From Colletes latitarsis (lineage: Eukaryota; Arthropoda; Insecta; Hymenoptera; Colletidae): DNA of 64,000 nucleotides. The stretch spans positions 7,316,001-7,380,000 of the forward strand of contig NC_135144.1 in NCBI RefSeq assembly GCF_051014445.1, written 5' to 3'. Shown piece after piece: positions 22,301-34,690 of this stretch (position 1 is its first letter; each line of letters begins with the position of its first letter). The notes under the pieces were generated by a model. That model had not been told where the DNA came from. It saw only the letters and a list, made by a program, of their open reading frames with translations, and did no database searches. Made by a program: the position numbers and the translations under genes.

Positions 22301-23394
22301 CCGATAAAATTCAAGAAATTAGCTATGTTACATCATTTTTACCATCAGGTTCGAAAGAGTAAAACAGATTAAAGACGTTCGATCGATTAGAGCCATTCGT
22401 AGTCGTAAACATTTAAAACATTTAATTGACAGCCTTCGATCGTGTTCCATACACGTAAAATAGAAATTTCTAAGGAACGAATAAGCTTGCTTCGTGGAAT
22501 CTATTATTGCGGCTCACCGCTCCTCCTTTCTGCTTATCACTCTTTCTTTTCTCCACCCGTCTTCGCGACGGAGAATTTTTCCAAACGTGGAGTATCTCGT
22601 CGGTTCCACTCCCACGATTACAAGCGGAGAAACGCCCGACCATTAACGACGATTGTGCATTCGTAATGTCAGATACAAGTGTAGCAGCCGTTAGTCGGCG
22701 ATCGAATGGAATCCGTGCAATCTTCTTTGTCGACGATCCATTCCGCCACGGCTCATTGATTTTGATATCCTTGGCAGGAAACGTAGTCGTAAGATCCATA
22801 CGTTGCGATTAGATGTGGCGAGAGATTGAAAGTTAAAATGGTCAAATCTCATTCTCTGTAAAAATTCAACGTCAACGATTTAACGTTTATATTATGTGCC
22901 GTAACCATCATTTTTTTACTCAAAACGGATCGTTTTCTTGAGACGATTCTCTTTTGTTTATATATTTACATTTCTTGAGACGTTCATAATCTCGCGGCAA
23001 TAAGCACGCGGCCAAAGTGGCGACACCTATAATAAGGTTGAAGATCGTGCGGGGATTCCCGTGGCTTTTGTTCGAGTCAAATCAAGTTTGTTCGAGCTGC
23101 ATGGTCGACATTAAAGCAATTTATTTTATAGTAAACTATGTAATTCATAAAGAATAATTAAAGTGGTTGTGTTTAATATTTAAATATTGTCTATATATAT
23201 TTATTTAATCAGTTCCTATGCAAGAAGACCTGATATTTTTCAACAACATTCAATTCGTATTATTTGATTTTAATATTGCAATCCTGAAAAAGCAGAGAAG
23301 TAAAGATTTATAACTGAATTCGTTTATACGCATATTTACTTCGATAATTCGTGCCAAACAAAACTACGAAGAAGCGAGTAAACGAGATTGCACC
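22301..23394. other. Unannotated spacer with mixed open frames
   Basis: Overlapping frames on both strands in 22442-22812 (109 codons minus, 101 plus) reflect a locally GC-richer stretch. Neither has a known motif. The rest is AT-rich without features. Confidence 0.35.
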
Positions 23395-23431
23395 CTGAGC
23401 CTGCTGGAGGGCGTCTGTCGAGGAGCATAAA
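23395..23431 (-). mobile_element. Family B fragment, left of family A copy 5
   Basis: The complement reads ATGCTCCTCGACAGACG, like the ACACTCCTCGACCGACTTCC stretch of the 1.4-kb family B copy. Together with 24650-24770 it brackets family A copy 5, so that copy appears inserted in a family B element. The match is short. Confidence 0.4.
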
Positions 23432-24649
23432 CAGGGTGTTCGACCACACCTGGGGAAAATTTTAATGAGAGACTCTAGAGGCCGAAATAAGACGAAAATC
23501 AAGATTATCAATTTCTTGATTGAGGCTTCGTTAAAAAGTTATTAAAAAATTAAATTAAAAAATTTCAAATCATTCTGAAAAAATTATTTTTGGTTGAGGG
23601 CGTCGATTACATTCATTTTTGGTGAATAGACATACCCTCGAAATCCTATCTACTTTCGAGAAAAAAATTCGAGTAGGTACTGAAATTTTTAGACGAAATT
23701 AAAAAATTTCAAATCATACTAAAAAAATTATATTTAGTTACAAGGGTCAATTACAATCATTTTTGGTCGTTATACATACCCCCGAAATCCTACGCATTTT
23801 CGAGAAAAAAATTGTTTACCGAAAATCTAATTTGAGGCCAGAAATATTCCTCCGAAATTTCATTCGTACGTTTAAAACATCATAATTCCTGAACGCATTG
23901 GACGATTTTAATGTTTCAAAATGCAAATAACGCGTATTTTAATGGAGAATATGCAGAAATTCTAAAAATATTGAAAAAGTTATTCCTTCATACCGTAAAC
24001 TGAGAAAAACCCCCCAAAACTGGTCCAATTTTCAAACGGCCATAACTCCTACAATAGTAGGCGTATCTCATTGAAATTTAGTCTGGAAGTAAAGCTCATG
24101 GGTAGCTACAAAAAAGTATTAGACAACATCTTCATACAGTGTCAAACAAATTTATTAAAATGAAAAAGGAATGTTTAAGAGAAATCGACAAAGGAGTAGG
24201 TGCCTAAATTTTTCTGCGAGAACAACAAATTTCAAATCATTCAGAAAAAAATTATTTTCGGTTTTAGGAGTCAATTTCAATCATGTTTAGTGAATAGACA
24301 CACCCCCGAAATTCTACGTATTTTCGAGAAAAAAATTCTTTATCGAATATATACTGTGAAGCCAGAAATGTTCCCACGAAAATGCGTATGTTTAAAAAAT
24401 CATAACTTCAAAATTCAAACAATGCGTATTAATTGCCTCTAGAGCCTCGGAAAAATGGGCCGAAGAAATACATTAGATGTAAGGTCTACTCGTACACGTC
24501 GTCTGTGATGAGTTCTACAGGCGGAACTTTAAACGTTAATAACTTTTTAACGCAGCCTCATTCAACAAACTGCTATTCTTAATTTTCGTCTTATTTTGGG
24601 CTCTAGAATCTCACATTAAAATTTTTCCCAGGGATGACCGAACACCCTG
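23432..24649 (+). mobile_element. Family A foldback element, copy 5 (nested in family B)
   Basis: Starts CAGGGTGTTCGACCACACCT and ends GACCGAACACCCTG. It contains internal units, the 350-bp module in + orientation (about 23870-24190) and a shortened last unit. Flanks on both sides resemble family B in inverse orientation. Flanking dinucleotides are AA and TG rather than TA. Confidence 0.85.
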
Positions 24650-24770
24650 TGTATGGGAATAGGTAGTCGGTCGAGTACTAGCGAGAGAACGTAGCCCTCT
24701 GTTGGTGAGCGCAGGAGGTTTCGCCACAATTCAAATCCTGCGTTATTACGAAGTTCTTAAAATCCCAAAA
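24650..24770 (-). mobile_element. Family B fragment, right of family A copy 5
   Basis: The complement contains CTCACCAACAGAGGG and ATTGTGGCGAAACCTCC, matching CTCGCCACCAGAGGG and ATTGTGGCGTCGCCTCC of the 1.3-1.4 kb copy. It carries no hammerhead core, which would lie on the other side of the insertion. Confidence 0.5.
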
Positions 24771-26465
24771 ATTCTTACAGATAACCAATTATTGTATTAG
24801 ACAATCAAACTCTATATCTTTAACACTTTATTTCCAAATACCAAATTATTGTATCGTTTAATCCCACACCACTGTTCGATCAAACGTATTTCAATGCTCC
24901 AATAAAATCTAGATTTCACGATTCTCTATCAACAGTAAAGGTTTATTTAAAAAATAAATAAAAAAACTGTAATCCTGTCTTAATCTTTACTCACATATTA
25001 TCTTCTACGACCATTTATATGATAAATGAAGATATTATCTCGATTTATCATACTTGTAACATCAAATTTCAAATTGAGAAAAACTTATTTAGACTTCCGA
25101 AAGACGACGAAAATTATAATTCTGTTTCGTACCGAAGGAGGAGCGCAAACGTGTTGAGACGTGCAAACAGCGTGGCGACAAACTTTACAACCGAAAGCTT
25201 ACAAGCGAAAAAACTTATCGACTTGTTTGCGTTTTGGTTGTGCACTCGAAACGTTCCTCATCGCCACTTTCTAGCCCCTCATTTTCTCTGTTGACATGTT
25301 CAACAGAGTTTATCGCACAGTTTCTGCCCCCCTTTCGCGATTGCCGGCACGTTTTATCAAAATGTATTCACTTTAAGACGGCAGATGGCTCGATAAGGCG
25401 GTTAATCAAACCTGGGACCGAGAGTGGGGGATCAGCACGAAAATAAGTTCGAAACTTTTCACGAATATGCGACTTTGAACGTTTCAGATCCAAGAAGTAA
25501 CTGGAACTTATATTGCACACCTTTGAAACTTCTACCATCCGTTTGCATTAAGCAATAATTTACAGTTATAAACGGTCGTGGAAAACATAATTTGAAGTTT
25601 TAATAATCATTACTTTCCCTCGCGAATCGTCTAAAAGGGTGTTGACGCGGGAACATCAATTTATTAAAATAGAAATAAGCTTCCTATTACACTGTAAACA
25701 AACAGTTTTACATAATACTTTAAGTATATGAGAGAGAAGTTTTCAGACAAAGAAATAACTTCTGCTCGAAATATCCTATCGAATAAACAAATTTATGAGA
25801 ACAAAATTACAACAATTTAAACAGAAATTCAATGCTGTCTCTGATTTCGAAATTTATTGTTTGTTCTTATCGTCATTGTCAGCCTCATTTTGTTTCTTTT
25901 AATAATTGAAGTGTATCACAAATTAAATTTTAGGAATTAAAATCAAACGATAGAGTTTGAGAAACTCGCTGGTTTCTATTTGATCGTAGAGAAGATTATT
26001 CAAAACGTCAAAAAATCGTTTTCGCGATCGAATAGTCGAGATTGTACCTAGTTCTTGCAGAGTGTAAATATAATTTCAAATTCCTTATAGAAACGAGAAT
26101 CCGTCGTATTGTTCAACGAGTCTTATTGTTCCGTTTTATTATTCTTTCCTTTGTCTACGAGTTCACCGTCTTCATTCACTGTTCCAATTGTTTCAAACTC
26201 GCGTTTCTCAAACCGTCAAACGGCTCGTAGAAATTCATTTTCCTGTCAGGTTGTCTGCACTTCGGGCCGAAGCAGCATTCATGTTCTATAAAAGCGGAAA
26301 ACATCCCAAAAGGAACTCGTTTTCCCAGTTTACGCGCGAGACTAAAACGACGAAAGTATACCTGTTCAATCTCGTATACACATTTAATTCCCCATTACAT
26401 AATTTAAACCATCAGGAATGGAATAAAAAAAAAATTATTTAACGAGCAATAAATTGTCTTTGAAA
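24771..26465. other. Unannotated spacer
   Basis: Frames at 25019-25294, 25234-25446 and 26188-26442 (+) are 70-91 codons long and lack recognisable domains. No repeat ends found. Confidence 0.35.
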
Positions 26466-26748
26466 AAGACTTTTCTTTTTTTCAAATTTCCTTTCATTAT
26501 TGTACAAGTTTCGTGGGTCGAACGAAATTTACCTCCTAATTAATCGTTTCTACTTTTCTTTTTTTCAAATTTTTTTTTATCATTGTACAAATTTCGTGGA
26601 TCGAACATTTACCTGCTAATTAATCGTTTCTACTTTTCTTGTTTTCAAATTTCCTTTTATCATTGTACAAATTTCGTAGGTCAAACGTTTACCTGCTAAT
26701 TAATCGTTTCTACTTTTCTTGTTTTCAAATTTCCTTTTATTATTGTAC
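26466..26748. repeat. 80-bp tandem array, ~3.5 units
   Basis: TAATCGTTTCTACTTTTCTT ends at 26560, 26640 and 26720, exactly 80 bp apart. Each is followed by TTTTCAAATTT and a CATTGTACAAATTTCGT-like block. The first unit is partial. Confidence 0.9.
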
Positions 26749-27865
26749 ACGTTACTATATTAAAATTTGTCAGCGTTTATGGTAACAAAACGTATAACTG
26801 GTTATGGCTCTTAAGAGCAACGTTAACGTTATTCAATCATCGAGCAAAGCACGATCGATTTTACTTTACAGGCATTTGGTTAACTTCATTTTAATACGCA
26901 AACCAACGGCGTCATTCACGCAGAAATTGATCTAAGATTAGATCAGAGTTACACAATGGTCTATTGTTGATTCAACGACACAGATTGGTCTCAATGAAAC
27001 TTAAATTGAATTAACTTTCTCACGAACTCCCTGTTGCTTCGTGACGGGAATTGAAGTGAACCCGTGACATGAATTAATGAACCAACGTTTACTATTCACA
27101 TTTTTCCCGATTAATTTTACGTAGTTATCGCAACCTTTAGTAGATGCAATGAGCTTTCTTATAATATTATTTGTGGAAGGTTCTTCTCTTTTGGGGTTTT
27201 TTTACTCATGCTTCTCCTATATTTCCATTATTTATCTAATGCGGTACAGTAAAAATTCAAATTTAACAAAAGTACATACGTTGGCTCAAACTAAGTTAGT
27301 TACAATGTAAAATTTCACGTTAATACTTCGAATTAAAAATTAATAAATTTTTATACTCTCAGCGAAATTATTTCTGAACAAAAAATTATTGTCACCGAGA
27401 ATTATTGCTACATTTTCAGGAACTTATTTGCGATGTAATATGTAATACTGCGTAGTCAAGAATCTAATTTATAAAATAATTTTCCGATTCATAAATTTAA
27501 TTTACAATTGATTATTTAAAGGTAAGCGACGTTATAATTATCTGTTGTAATATTCTTATTAAAATTATAATATTTTTCATTATTCGTTCTATCAATACAT
27601 TACTGAACATTCATCAATTTGTTAATACATACCCCTCGTGAATCATTTATATTTTGCATAGTATTAAAAAGTAATTGTCGAATGATCTAAATCAGTGAGG
27701 AAAATCCTGGTAATCATTCATTATTGGAATTACTACATTCTATCGTGTAAAACTCACTTGGAATGCCATTAATATTACAACGCCTTGCAAACAAAACAAG
27801 TTTCTTTTGTTTATATCCACTTACATAATTGAAAACTCTAAAAGGGACCAATTTGGGAAAAGAGA
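26749..27865. other. Unannotated AT-rich spacer
   Basis: No repeat ends, RNA genes or coding segments supported. Confidence 0.4.
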
Positions 27866-28377
27866 ATATTTTTGTTCGTCTGAAAAGTTCAATACGAAAA
27901 AGTCAAAATGGCAAGATATAAGCTTCTTTAAAACAATAGTAAGCGAAGAAGTTGAAAATCATAGCCTCACTCTGGCATGTATAATATTATTCAACCTGTA
28001 GGTTCGAAGTAGAAGTATGTTCCTAGTAAAATGTTTGGTGTGTAAGCACCTTAAAAGCCTGCTGAACCACGACCAATACTCTGTAACGCGCAAACATAGT
28101 CATCTTAAGGGCGGATATGTGATCTTGTGGACACGAGGACAAACAAGGATCAGAAACTTATCCGAGGAAAGTAGTTGCTCAACATTTACATATCTAGAAC
28201 CCTATAGGTTCTGCAACTATGCAGATCTATACTCGTACTTGTGCAAGATTGCCGTACAGTGGTTCGTCAGTGATTTGACTTCTTCCTAAAACGTTTCTAT
28301 TCGTGAAGATGTTGCTTAATATTGAAAGAAAAATCGACTTTATTCGGCGAACATTCTTAATTTCACCTGTGTAGACT
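27866..28377 (+). repeat. 0.5-kb duplicated segment, copy 1 (90-codon frame)
   Basis: This segment recurs in the same orientation at 50885-51397. Both copies keep a 90-codon plus-strand frame, here 28017-28289, starting MFLVKCLVCKHLKSLL and ending WFVSDLTSS. By eye the first ~70 bp differ at about 9% of positions, while the rest differs at only 2-3%. Within the frame I count about two silent and three replacement changes. No terminal repeats, known domain or tRNA-like structure was found. It could be a dispersed repeat, a duplicated gene fragment or a conserved noncoding RNA. Confidence 0.6.
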
Positions 28378-29228
28378 TATTTTGTTTGGAACAAGCAATT
28401 TATTTGTAGTTTATGTTTATACTTCACATTAATGTAAAGGAATAAAAATAAGAATATTGTTCGATTCAGAGACAAGGTGCATTGATCTAATGACGAATAA
28501 TAAATAATAAGGCCTTCCATCGAGACATTGGTGATACAAATATATACTTTCTATAAATTGTACCTACAATAGTGTGATATTAATATGCAACCACGCTGTA
28601 TTAATGAGGAAAAAAACTATTGTTACTTCTGTGCCACTGTTTCACGCCAACTGTAACAGTTAAAATGCTTTGTAAGAATTGATCGTATAAATGAGAACAC
28701 ATTAACAAAATTCTTTTTTGGAGCAGGTAGCTGAGATGTTTTCTAGGATAGTTAGTTGAGAGTAGGAACACGAGAAAGGGTTGCTCTCTCAGTGAAGAGC
28801 GACGTAATCCCTTCGACCGACATTCCGACGAGAGATCCCGAGATCTTTTAGGGAACATCCCCGCGGTTTAATCGCGACACCAGGGACCTCGTTTCATCCC
28901 CACGTACGTCTGTTCTCCCTTGACAGGGGTGAACCTTTTCTCCGCAAAAAACTGTCCGGTTATTTTTATCTCACCATGATCTCTTCGCAGTAAATTCTTA
29001 ACCTGTGCAACCATGCAATTTTTAGATAGCCACAACAAGGGTATAAAAAACCACGACAGGATTCGTCATAAGCGTCTACTCACGATATTAGACGATAGAT
29101 CCCGTGGTTATTAACCGAAACGGTCAATCTTCCATGGAAAATTCTAGCTGACCACGTTGATGGGATATTGGTTGATTCTAGTAAATTCAAAGGGGTGTGG
29201 CCTTGCGTCGCTGCGGTGTGGAAACACG
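28378..29228. other. Unassigned region, GC-richer and TATA-bearing part
   Basis: From about 28740 the composition is GC-richer and LTR-like. GTATAAAAAA lies at about 29040 on the + strand. An 85-codon minus frame (28601-28858) has no domain. On the minus strand this region continues directly from the family B fragment at 29229-29318, so it may be further body of that family. No ends were found. Confidence 0.3.
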
Positions 29229-29318
29229 TGAGAATCTCATAAGAGGACAGAAAAGGCTTTCTAGTAGGCCCTGCCTTAGACGACTGGGACATTAGGAAGT
29301 CGATCGAGGAATGTACAC
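29229..29318 (-). mobile_element. Family B fragment lacking the ribozyme core
   Basis: The complement reads CCTCGATCGACTTCC, CCCAGTCGTCTAAGGC, CTAGAAAGCCTT and then CTGTCCTCTTATGAGATTCT. It matches 1432-1560 except that about 50 bp, including CUGACGA and GAAA, are missing. It ends against family A copy 6. Confidence 0.7.
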
Positions 29319-29319
29319 A

Positions 29320-31173
29320 CAGGGTGTTCGCCCACACCTGGGAAAAATTTTAACGGGAGACTCTAGAGGCCAAAATAAGACGAAAATCAAGATTATCAAT
29401 TTCTTGATTGAGGCTTCGTTAAAAAGTTATTAACAATTAAATTCAAAAATTTCAAATCGTTCTGAAAAAATTATTTTTGGTTGCAAGGGTCAATTATAAG
29501 CATTTTTAGTGAATAGACATACCCCTGAAATCCTACCAACTTTCGAGAAAAAAAATCGAGTAGGTGATGAAATTTTTTGGCAGAAAAAAAAATTTTTCAA
29601 ATCATTTTAAAAAAATTTGTTTCGTTTGCAAGAGTCGATCGCAATCATTTTTTGTTATTACACATACCCCCGAAATCCTACGCATTTTCGAGAAAAAAAT
29701 TCCTTACCGAAAATCTAATTTCAGGCCAGAAATCGTTCCCCGAATTTTCATACAAATCTTTAAGACATCATAACTCCTGAACGGATTGGACGATTTTAAT
29801 GTTTAAAAAAGCAAACTACGCGTATTTTGGTGGAGAATACGTAGAAATCGCAAAAATATCCGAAAAGTTGATCTTTGACCCCGCAAAATGAAAAAAACGC
29901 CATGAAAATGGTCAAATTTTCAAACAGCCATAACTCCTACAATTGTGAATATATTTCAATGAAACTTTTTTCTGAAGTAGAGCTCATAGATACCTACAAA
30001 AAAGTATTAGACAACTTTTCCGTAGGGCGTCAAACAAAATTACTAAAAATGGAAAAGGAATTTTTAAGAAAAATCCACGGGGGGTAGGTGCCTAAATTTT
30101 TCGACGAAAAAAAAAATTTCAAATCATTCTAAAAAAAATATTTTTGGCTGTAGGGGTCAATTACAATCATTTTTGGTGAAGAGTCATATCGCCGAAATTC
30201 TACTCATTTCCTAGAAAAAAATTCGAAAAGGTGTGAAATTTTTCGACAAAATTAAAAAATTTCAAATCGTTCTGAAAAAATTATTTTCGGTTGCAAGGGT
30301 CAACTATAAGCATTTTTGATGAATAGACATATCCCTGAAATCCTACTCACTTTCGAGAAAAAAATTCGAGTAGGTGCTGAAAGTTTTAGGTGAAAAAAAA
30401 GACTTTCGAATCGTCTTGGAAAAATTATTTTTAGTTGCAGGGGTCAATTTTAAGCATTTTTGGTCAACAGACATACCCCCCAAATCCTACGCATTTTCGA
30501 GAAAAAAATTCATTACCGAAAATTTCATGTCTGACCAAAGCGTTGATATGTTTCACTGAAATTTCATGCGTATCTTTAAAACATCATAACTTCTGAACGG
30601 ATTGGACGATTTTAATGTTCAAAAAAGCAAGCTACGCGTATTTTGGTGGAAATATGTACAAATCGCAAAAATATTCGAAAAGTTGGTCCTTGACCCCGCA
30701 AAATGAGAAAAACCCCATAAGAATGGTCCAATTTTCAAACAGCCATAACTCCTACAATTGTGAATATATTTTAATGAAACTTTTTTCTGAAGTAGAGCTC
30801 ATGGGTACCTATAAAAAAGTATTATACAATTTTTCTGTATGGCGTCAAACAAAATTACTAAAAATCAAAAACGAAGTTTTAAGAAAAATCGACAGGGGGT
30901 AGGTGCCTTTTGTCGGCGAAAAAAAAAAATTTCAAATCGTTCTAAAAAAATTATTTCTAGGTTCTGGGGTCAAATACAACCATTTTTGGTGAATACACAT
31001 ATCCTCGAAATCCTGCGCATTTTCGAGAAAAAAATTCAGTACGCGTGAAACTTTAAACGATAATAACTTTTTATCGAAGCCTTCATCAACAAATTGGTAT
31101 TCTTGATTTTCGTCTTATTTTGGCCTCTAAAATCCCGCATTAAAATTTTTCCCAGTGGTGGTCGAACACCCTG
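29320..31173 (+). mobile_element. Family A foldback element, copy 6 (longest)
   Basis: Starts CAGGGTGTTCGCCCACACCT and ends GGTCGAACACCCTG before TATA. It is the longest copy (1.85 kb) and holds two copies of the 350-bp module in + orientation (about 29755-30085 and 30585-30900), separated by three 140-bp units. Both modules keep the 70-codon frame open (29875-30087 and the end of 30615-30902), which suggests growth by unequal exchange. Confidence 0.88.
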
Positions 31174-31189
31174 TATATTATGTTCTCCC

Positions 31190-31345
31190 TAATTTCGTTT
31201 AGACTTTGTTAGTAGTAGTCTTCAGTCTTTCAGTCTGAAATGCAACTTACTACAGTTCAAATCTTAAAATTGCATTATTATTCAATAGCTAACGTTCCAC
31301 CAGATATTTTACCCAAAAGATTTGAAAATTCAGGTTGTTTAATAA
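31190..31345. mobile_element. Degenerate mariner MITE remnant
   Basis: GTCTTCAGTCTTTCAGTCTG, then CAAATCTTAAAA and AATAGCTAAC, parallels the left interior of the mariner MITE at 33131-33451. No terminal repeat is preserved next to family A copy 6. Confidence 0.45.
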
Positions 31346-33031
31346 TTTTTGTATAATTTGATACACGAAGATATAAAAAAGAACATTATCAGTATATTAT
31401 ACTTATATATTTTTAAAAAGGATACTATCAAAAGTGGCCTATTTTGATTTAAACAAATGTCATGTTTTTCTATTTTCATTCTTTACAGATGTTAATACCA
31501 CTAAAGAAACGGTAATCGATAAGTAGTAGTATAGTGATATGCCTAATTCAATATTTACGCCGCTGTCTGTTCTAATTATGGAAATGAGCGGCTACAATTA
31601 GCACGCCTGTAGTAAGTATCGATATACACGCTCTGCGTGACCACGTGTACATCGTAATTGTTTCTGATAACTCATGAATAATTTTACGTAATTATCACAT
31701 TACCGTAAGGTAGAAGCAGTTAACAGCAAACACAAACAATTCTTAAAAATTGTCTAAAGTTTTTCTGTACGAGCTTCGAAATTTGTATAATACAAAAATA
31801 CGATAATCGAATAGAACTAAGCAATTTCGATCATCGACTTTTATATTATTCGTCTCTCCATGTTTGGCAAAACAGTTTAATTCAGTGACGATAAAACAAT
31901 AATTGACATGGATAGTAATTTACAGAATGTAACTGTAAAATCAACAGAGCAAGAGCTTAGTTTAAATACACAAGTTGGAAGATTGTTTACGTAAAAACGT
32001 AAGTCACTCGCCCCTAATGTATTATAACTACGGAAAATTCCGTTGACGTCAAGCAGTTATTATATTCGTCTGAACGGTCCGGCAGTTTCTAAATATAGTA
32101 TTATCGAAGACGGAAGTAATTGGTTATTTTTGAATTTCAAATCTATGAACGTGGAATAATTATAATATTAATACGGTGCTGCGAATAATTAGAAACTCAA
32201 TTCTGTTTCTATATTGTTCCTAACATTAATATGGTTAAACGGTTTTCGCGTAATCGTATGCGTTTTCGTGTTACGATACAAAACAAACGCGACGAAACAA
32301 TAAACAACAATTTTTTCCCCCAACGATATAGAAAGAAAACAAAATTTCTCAGAGATTTTAAAGAATTTTTAAATATTATAATTAACTGCCAATAACTTGA
32401 TCGTTTTAACAATTCGTCAGCATTGGTCTTTACAGAAATTGAAATGCGTGTATCGATACGATAATAATGACCGAACTGTTCGTTTTGATGTTACGCTAGG
32501 GAAAAGCAACAACCAGAATATTTAGCCACAAGTTTCCACTAGTCTGGCTATCGAAAATCTGTTCAACCCTCGAGTTCGCTGACCGGAAACAGAATTTCGG
32601 TGTCTTTTTCTCTTACCTCCTACGCCAACGAAACACTCTGGCTTTCCAGAGAAAGCTGAGAAAAAAATAGTAAAAATGTTTCTTGGCAGAAAAGAACTTC
32701 GGGATTTATTTTCGTTTCAATCCTCTCTTTCCTCGCGTTCGTCGTTCGAACAGCTTGGATTTTCTAATCGACTTAACTTCGCGTCGACCAACTTATTCTT
32801 CTTTATAGCGTTTCTCTTTCGATAACGGTTGTTTTGTTCGAAACAAATTTTGTTAATTTTTAGGTGTTCTCGATCGGTAAACAATAACTCCCACGTGAAA
32901 ACAAAAATTTTGCTACGTATCGTTGCTCGTGCAACTGCCATTCTATTTTCTCAATAAACTCGTACAGAAATAGCAAGTTTAAACACTCGCTCGTGCATGC
33001 TAGCAAACTTAATAAATTCGTTAATTCTGTA
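31346..33031. other. Unannotated AT-rich spacer
   Basis: Frames at 32209-32412 and 32717-32941 (minus) have no recognisable motifs. No repeat ends found. Confidence 0.4.
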
Positions 33032-33128
33032 TAGCGGGTGTCCCAAAATAAAGATACGTAGAAACATACGAAGGCTTTCATCACTTTTTGTGAAAAATAA
33101 AATGACTCTAAGTTTATACTTTAAAACC
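33032..33128. mobile_element. Possible end of another transposon
   Basis: AGCGGGTGTCCCAAAATAAA follows TAT and resembles the CAGGGTGTCCCAAAA ends common among insect DNA transposons. Only one end is visible. Confidence 0.3.
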
Positions 33129-33130
33129 TA

Positions 33131-33451
33131 TTGGGTTGGCCAAAAAGTATGTGCAGATTTTGGCAATACTTGTCTTCAAACATTCTGAAATGCTACTTCA
33201 GATCAAATCTTAAAAGCACATGGTTAATAAATAGCTAACATTTAGTAACAAAAAAGTTTGAAACATAATTTTGCAAATGAAATAAAAAAGGAAACTACAA
33301 GGATCTTGCCTATAAAAATTTACGTAAAACGTATAGAGAGAATGTAATCAAAGAACGCGTGTACCAAAAGTGTAATGTTTATGTAAAATAAAAATTGTTT
33401 ATTATCTGTTTCCCTCTCTGCAAAATTCCTTCGATTTTTTGGCCAACATAA
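33131..33451. mobile_element. Mariner-derived MITE
   Basis: Flanked by TA (33129-33130 and 33452-33453). It begins TTGGGTTGGCCAAAAAGTAT, a classic mariner terminal repeat, and ends TTTTTTGGCCAACATAA, its inverse with two mismatches. At 321 bp with no coding frame it is a non-autonomous derivative. Confidence 0.85.
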
Positions 33452-33453
33452 TA

Positions 33454-34295
33454 CACGAACATAGAGTCAACAAATGCTCCATTTTGAACGTGAACAAAAT
33501 GGGAAAGGACGAAGTCACATTCAGCATGGAGCACGTTACAGCGACCTCTGTAATACGATTAAATTGGCAAATTTAGTATTAAAAAGGTTCTCAAATATTG
33601 GCCAACGTATGCACGCTTGAACACCTATTCGATAAAATTTTAACGAAATCTCGAAAATAATTCAGAAGAAAAAAGAACACAATTCGTGCTTCATCCGTAA
33701 CTTACATATTTATCGATACGACCGTGTATGAAATAGAATAAATAATAAAAGAGAAAGGATCAACCACGGTGTTCCGTTGCATTAAAGCAGACAGCATCGC
33801 CTGTATTTCTGGATCGCGAAAACCTTAAAGAGGTGACGACTAAATGAAAATTTTAATACAGGTAAAAGCTTCGCGTTTGCCCTTTCGATAGACAAGGTTT
33901 TTCACTACCGAGAACGTTCGACGCAGTTTCCAACGGAGATCCGGAATGTTAATGAATTCGTTCTCCGTGCTTTCACATTATTTGCGCATTAATTAGCTTT
34001 GAGCGCGCGAGTCACCGACGCCATCGAGCCTTTTAATGGATTTAATACATTCAGGTCCGGGAAAAGCGACAAATATGCAAAACTCCGTAACATAAAGAAC
34101 GACAGAACGGAAGTAACCGACCGTTGAATTTTTCGCGCGAAACGGAAGCTCGGTAATAGGATCCCCACGGCAATTTGTTTCGGCGAAATTTAAATACGTC
34201 TTTCGAACGGGATCGCGAGAGATAGAAAAAAGTGAAAATTTTCAACCCAGAACGGCGGAAATGAATTTGCAAGGTACGAGCACTGCGAAATTACT
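33454..34295. other. Unannotated spacer
   Basis: A 73-codon minus frame at 34051-34272 has no recognisable domain. Nothing else supported. Confidence 0.4.
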
Positions 34296-34690
34296 ATTGT
34301 TCTTGAATATTAACTACGTATGAAATAAATTAGCTGACAAATCGTAAATAGTGTGATTGAAATAAAAACAAAATTTATAACTTTCTTCTGAGAATATCCT
34401 GCAAAGGAATTTTAATTTGAATAATGTTCTTGTAACTGGAAAAATTAACTACGTATGAAATAAATTAGCAAACAAATTTGTAAATTGATTGAAATAAAAA
34501 CAAAACTTATAACGTTCTTCTGAGAATATCCTGCAAAGGAATTTTAATTTGAATAATGTTCTTGTAACTGGAAAAATTAACTACCTATGAAATAAATTAG
34601 CAAACAAATTTGTAAATTGATTGAAATAAAAACAAAACTTATAACGTTTTTCTGAGAATATCCTGCAAAGGAATTTTAATTTGAATAATT
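34296..34690. repeat. ~133-bp tandem array, three units
   Basis: TTAACTACGTATGAAATAAA recurs at about 34310, 34445 and 34577 (the last with one change). Each is followed by CTGAGAATATCCTGCAAAGG. The second and third units are nearly identical. Confidence 0.85.

Noticed and set aside
22442..22812. Overlapping frames of 74-109 codons
   Set aside because: They are open on both strands at once in a GC-richer patch, with no recognisable domain or splice context.
28017..28289. Calling the 90-codon frame a protein gene
   Set aside because: Only two copies are available, the few differences are about evenly silent and replacement, and the translation shows no domain. It is kept as a repeat with an open question.
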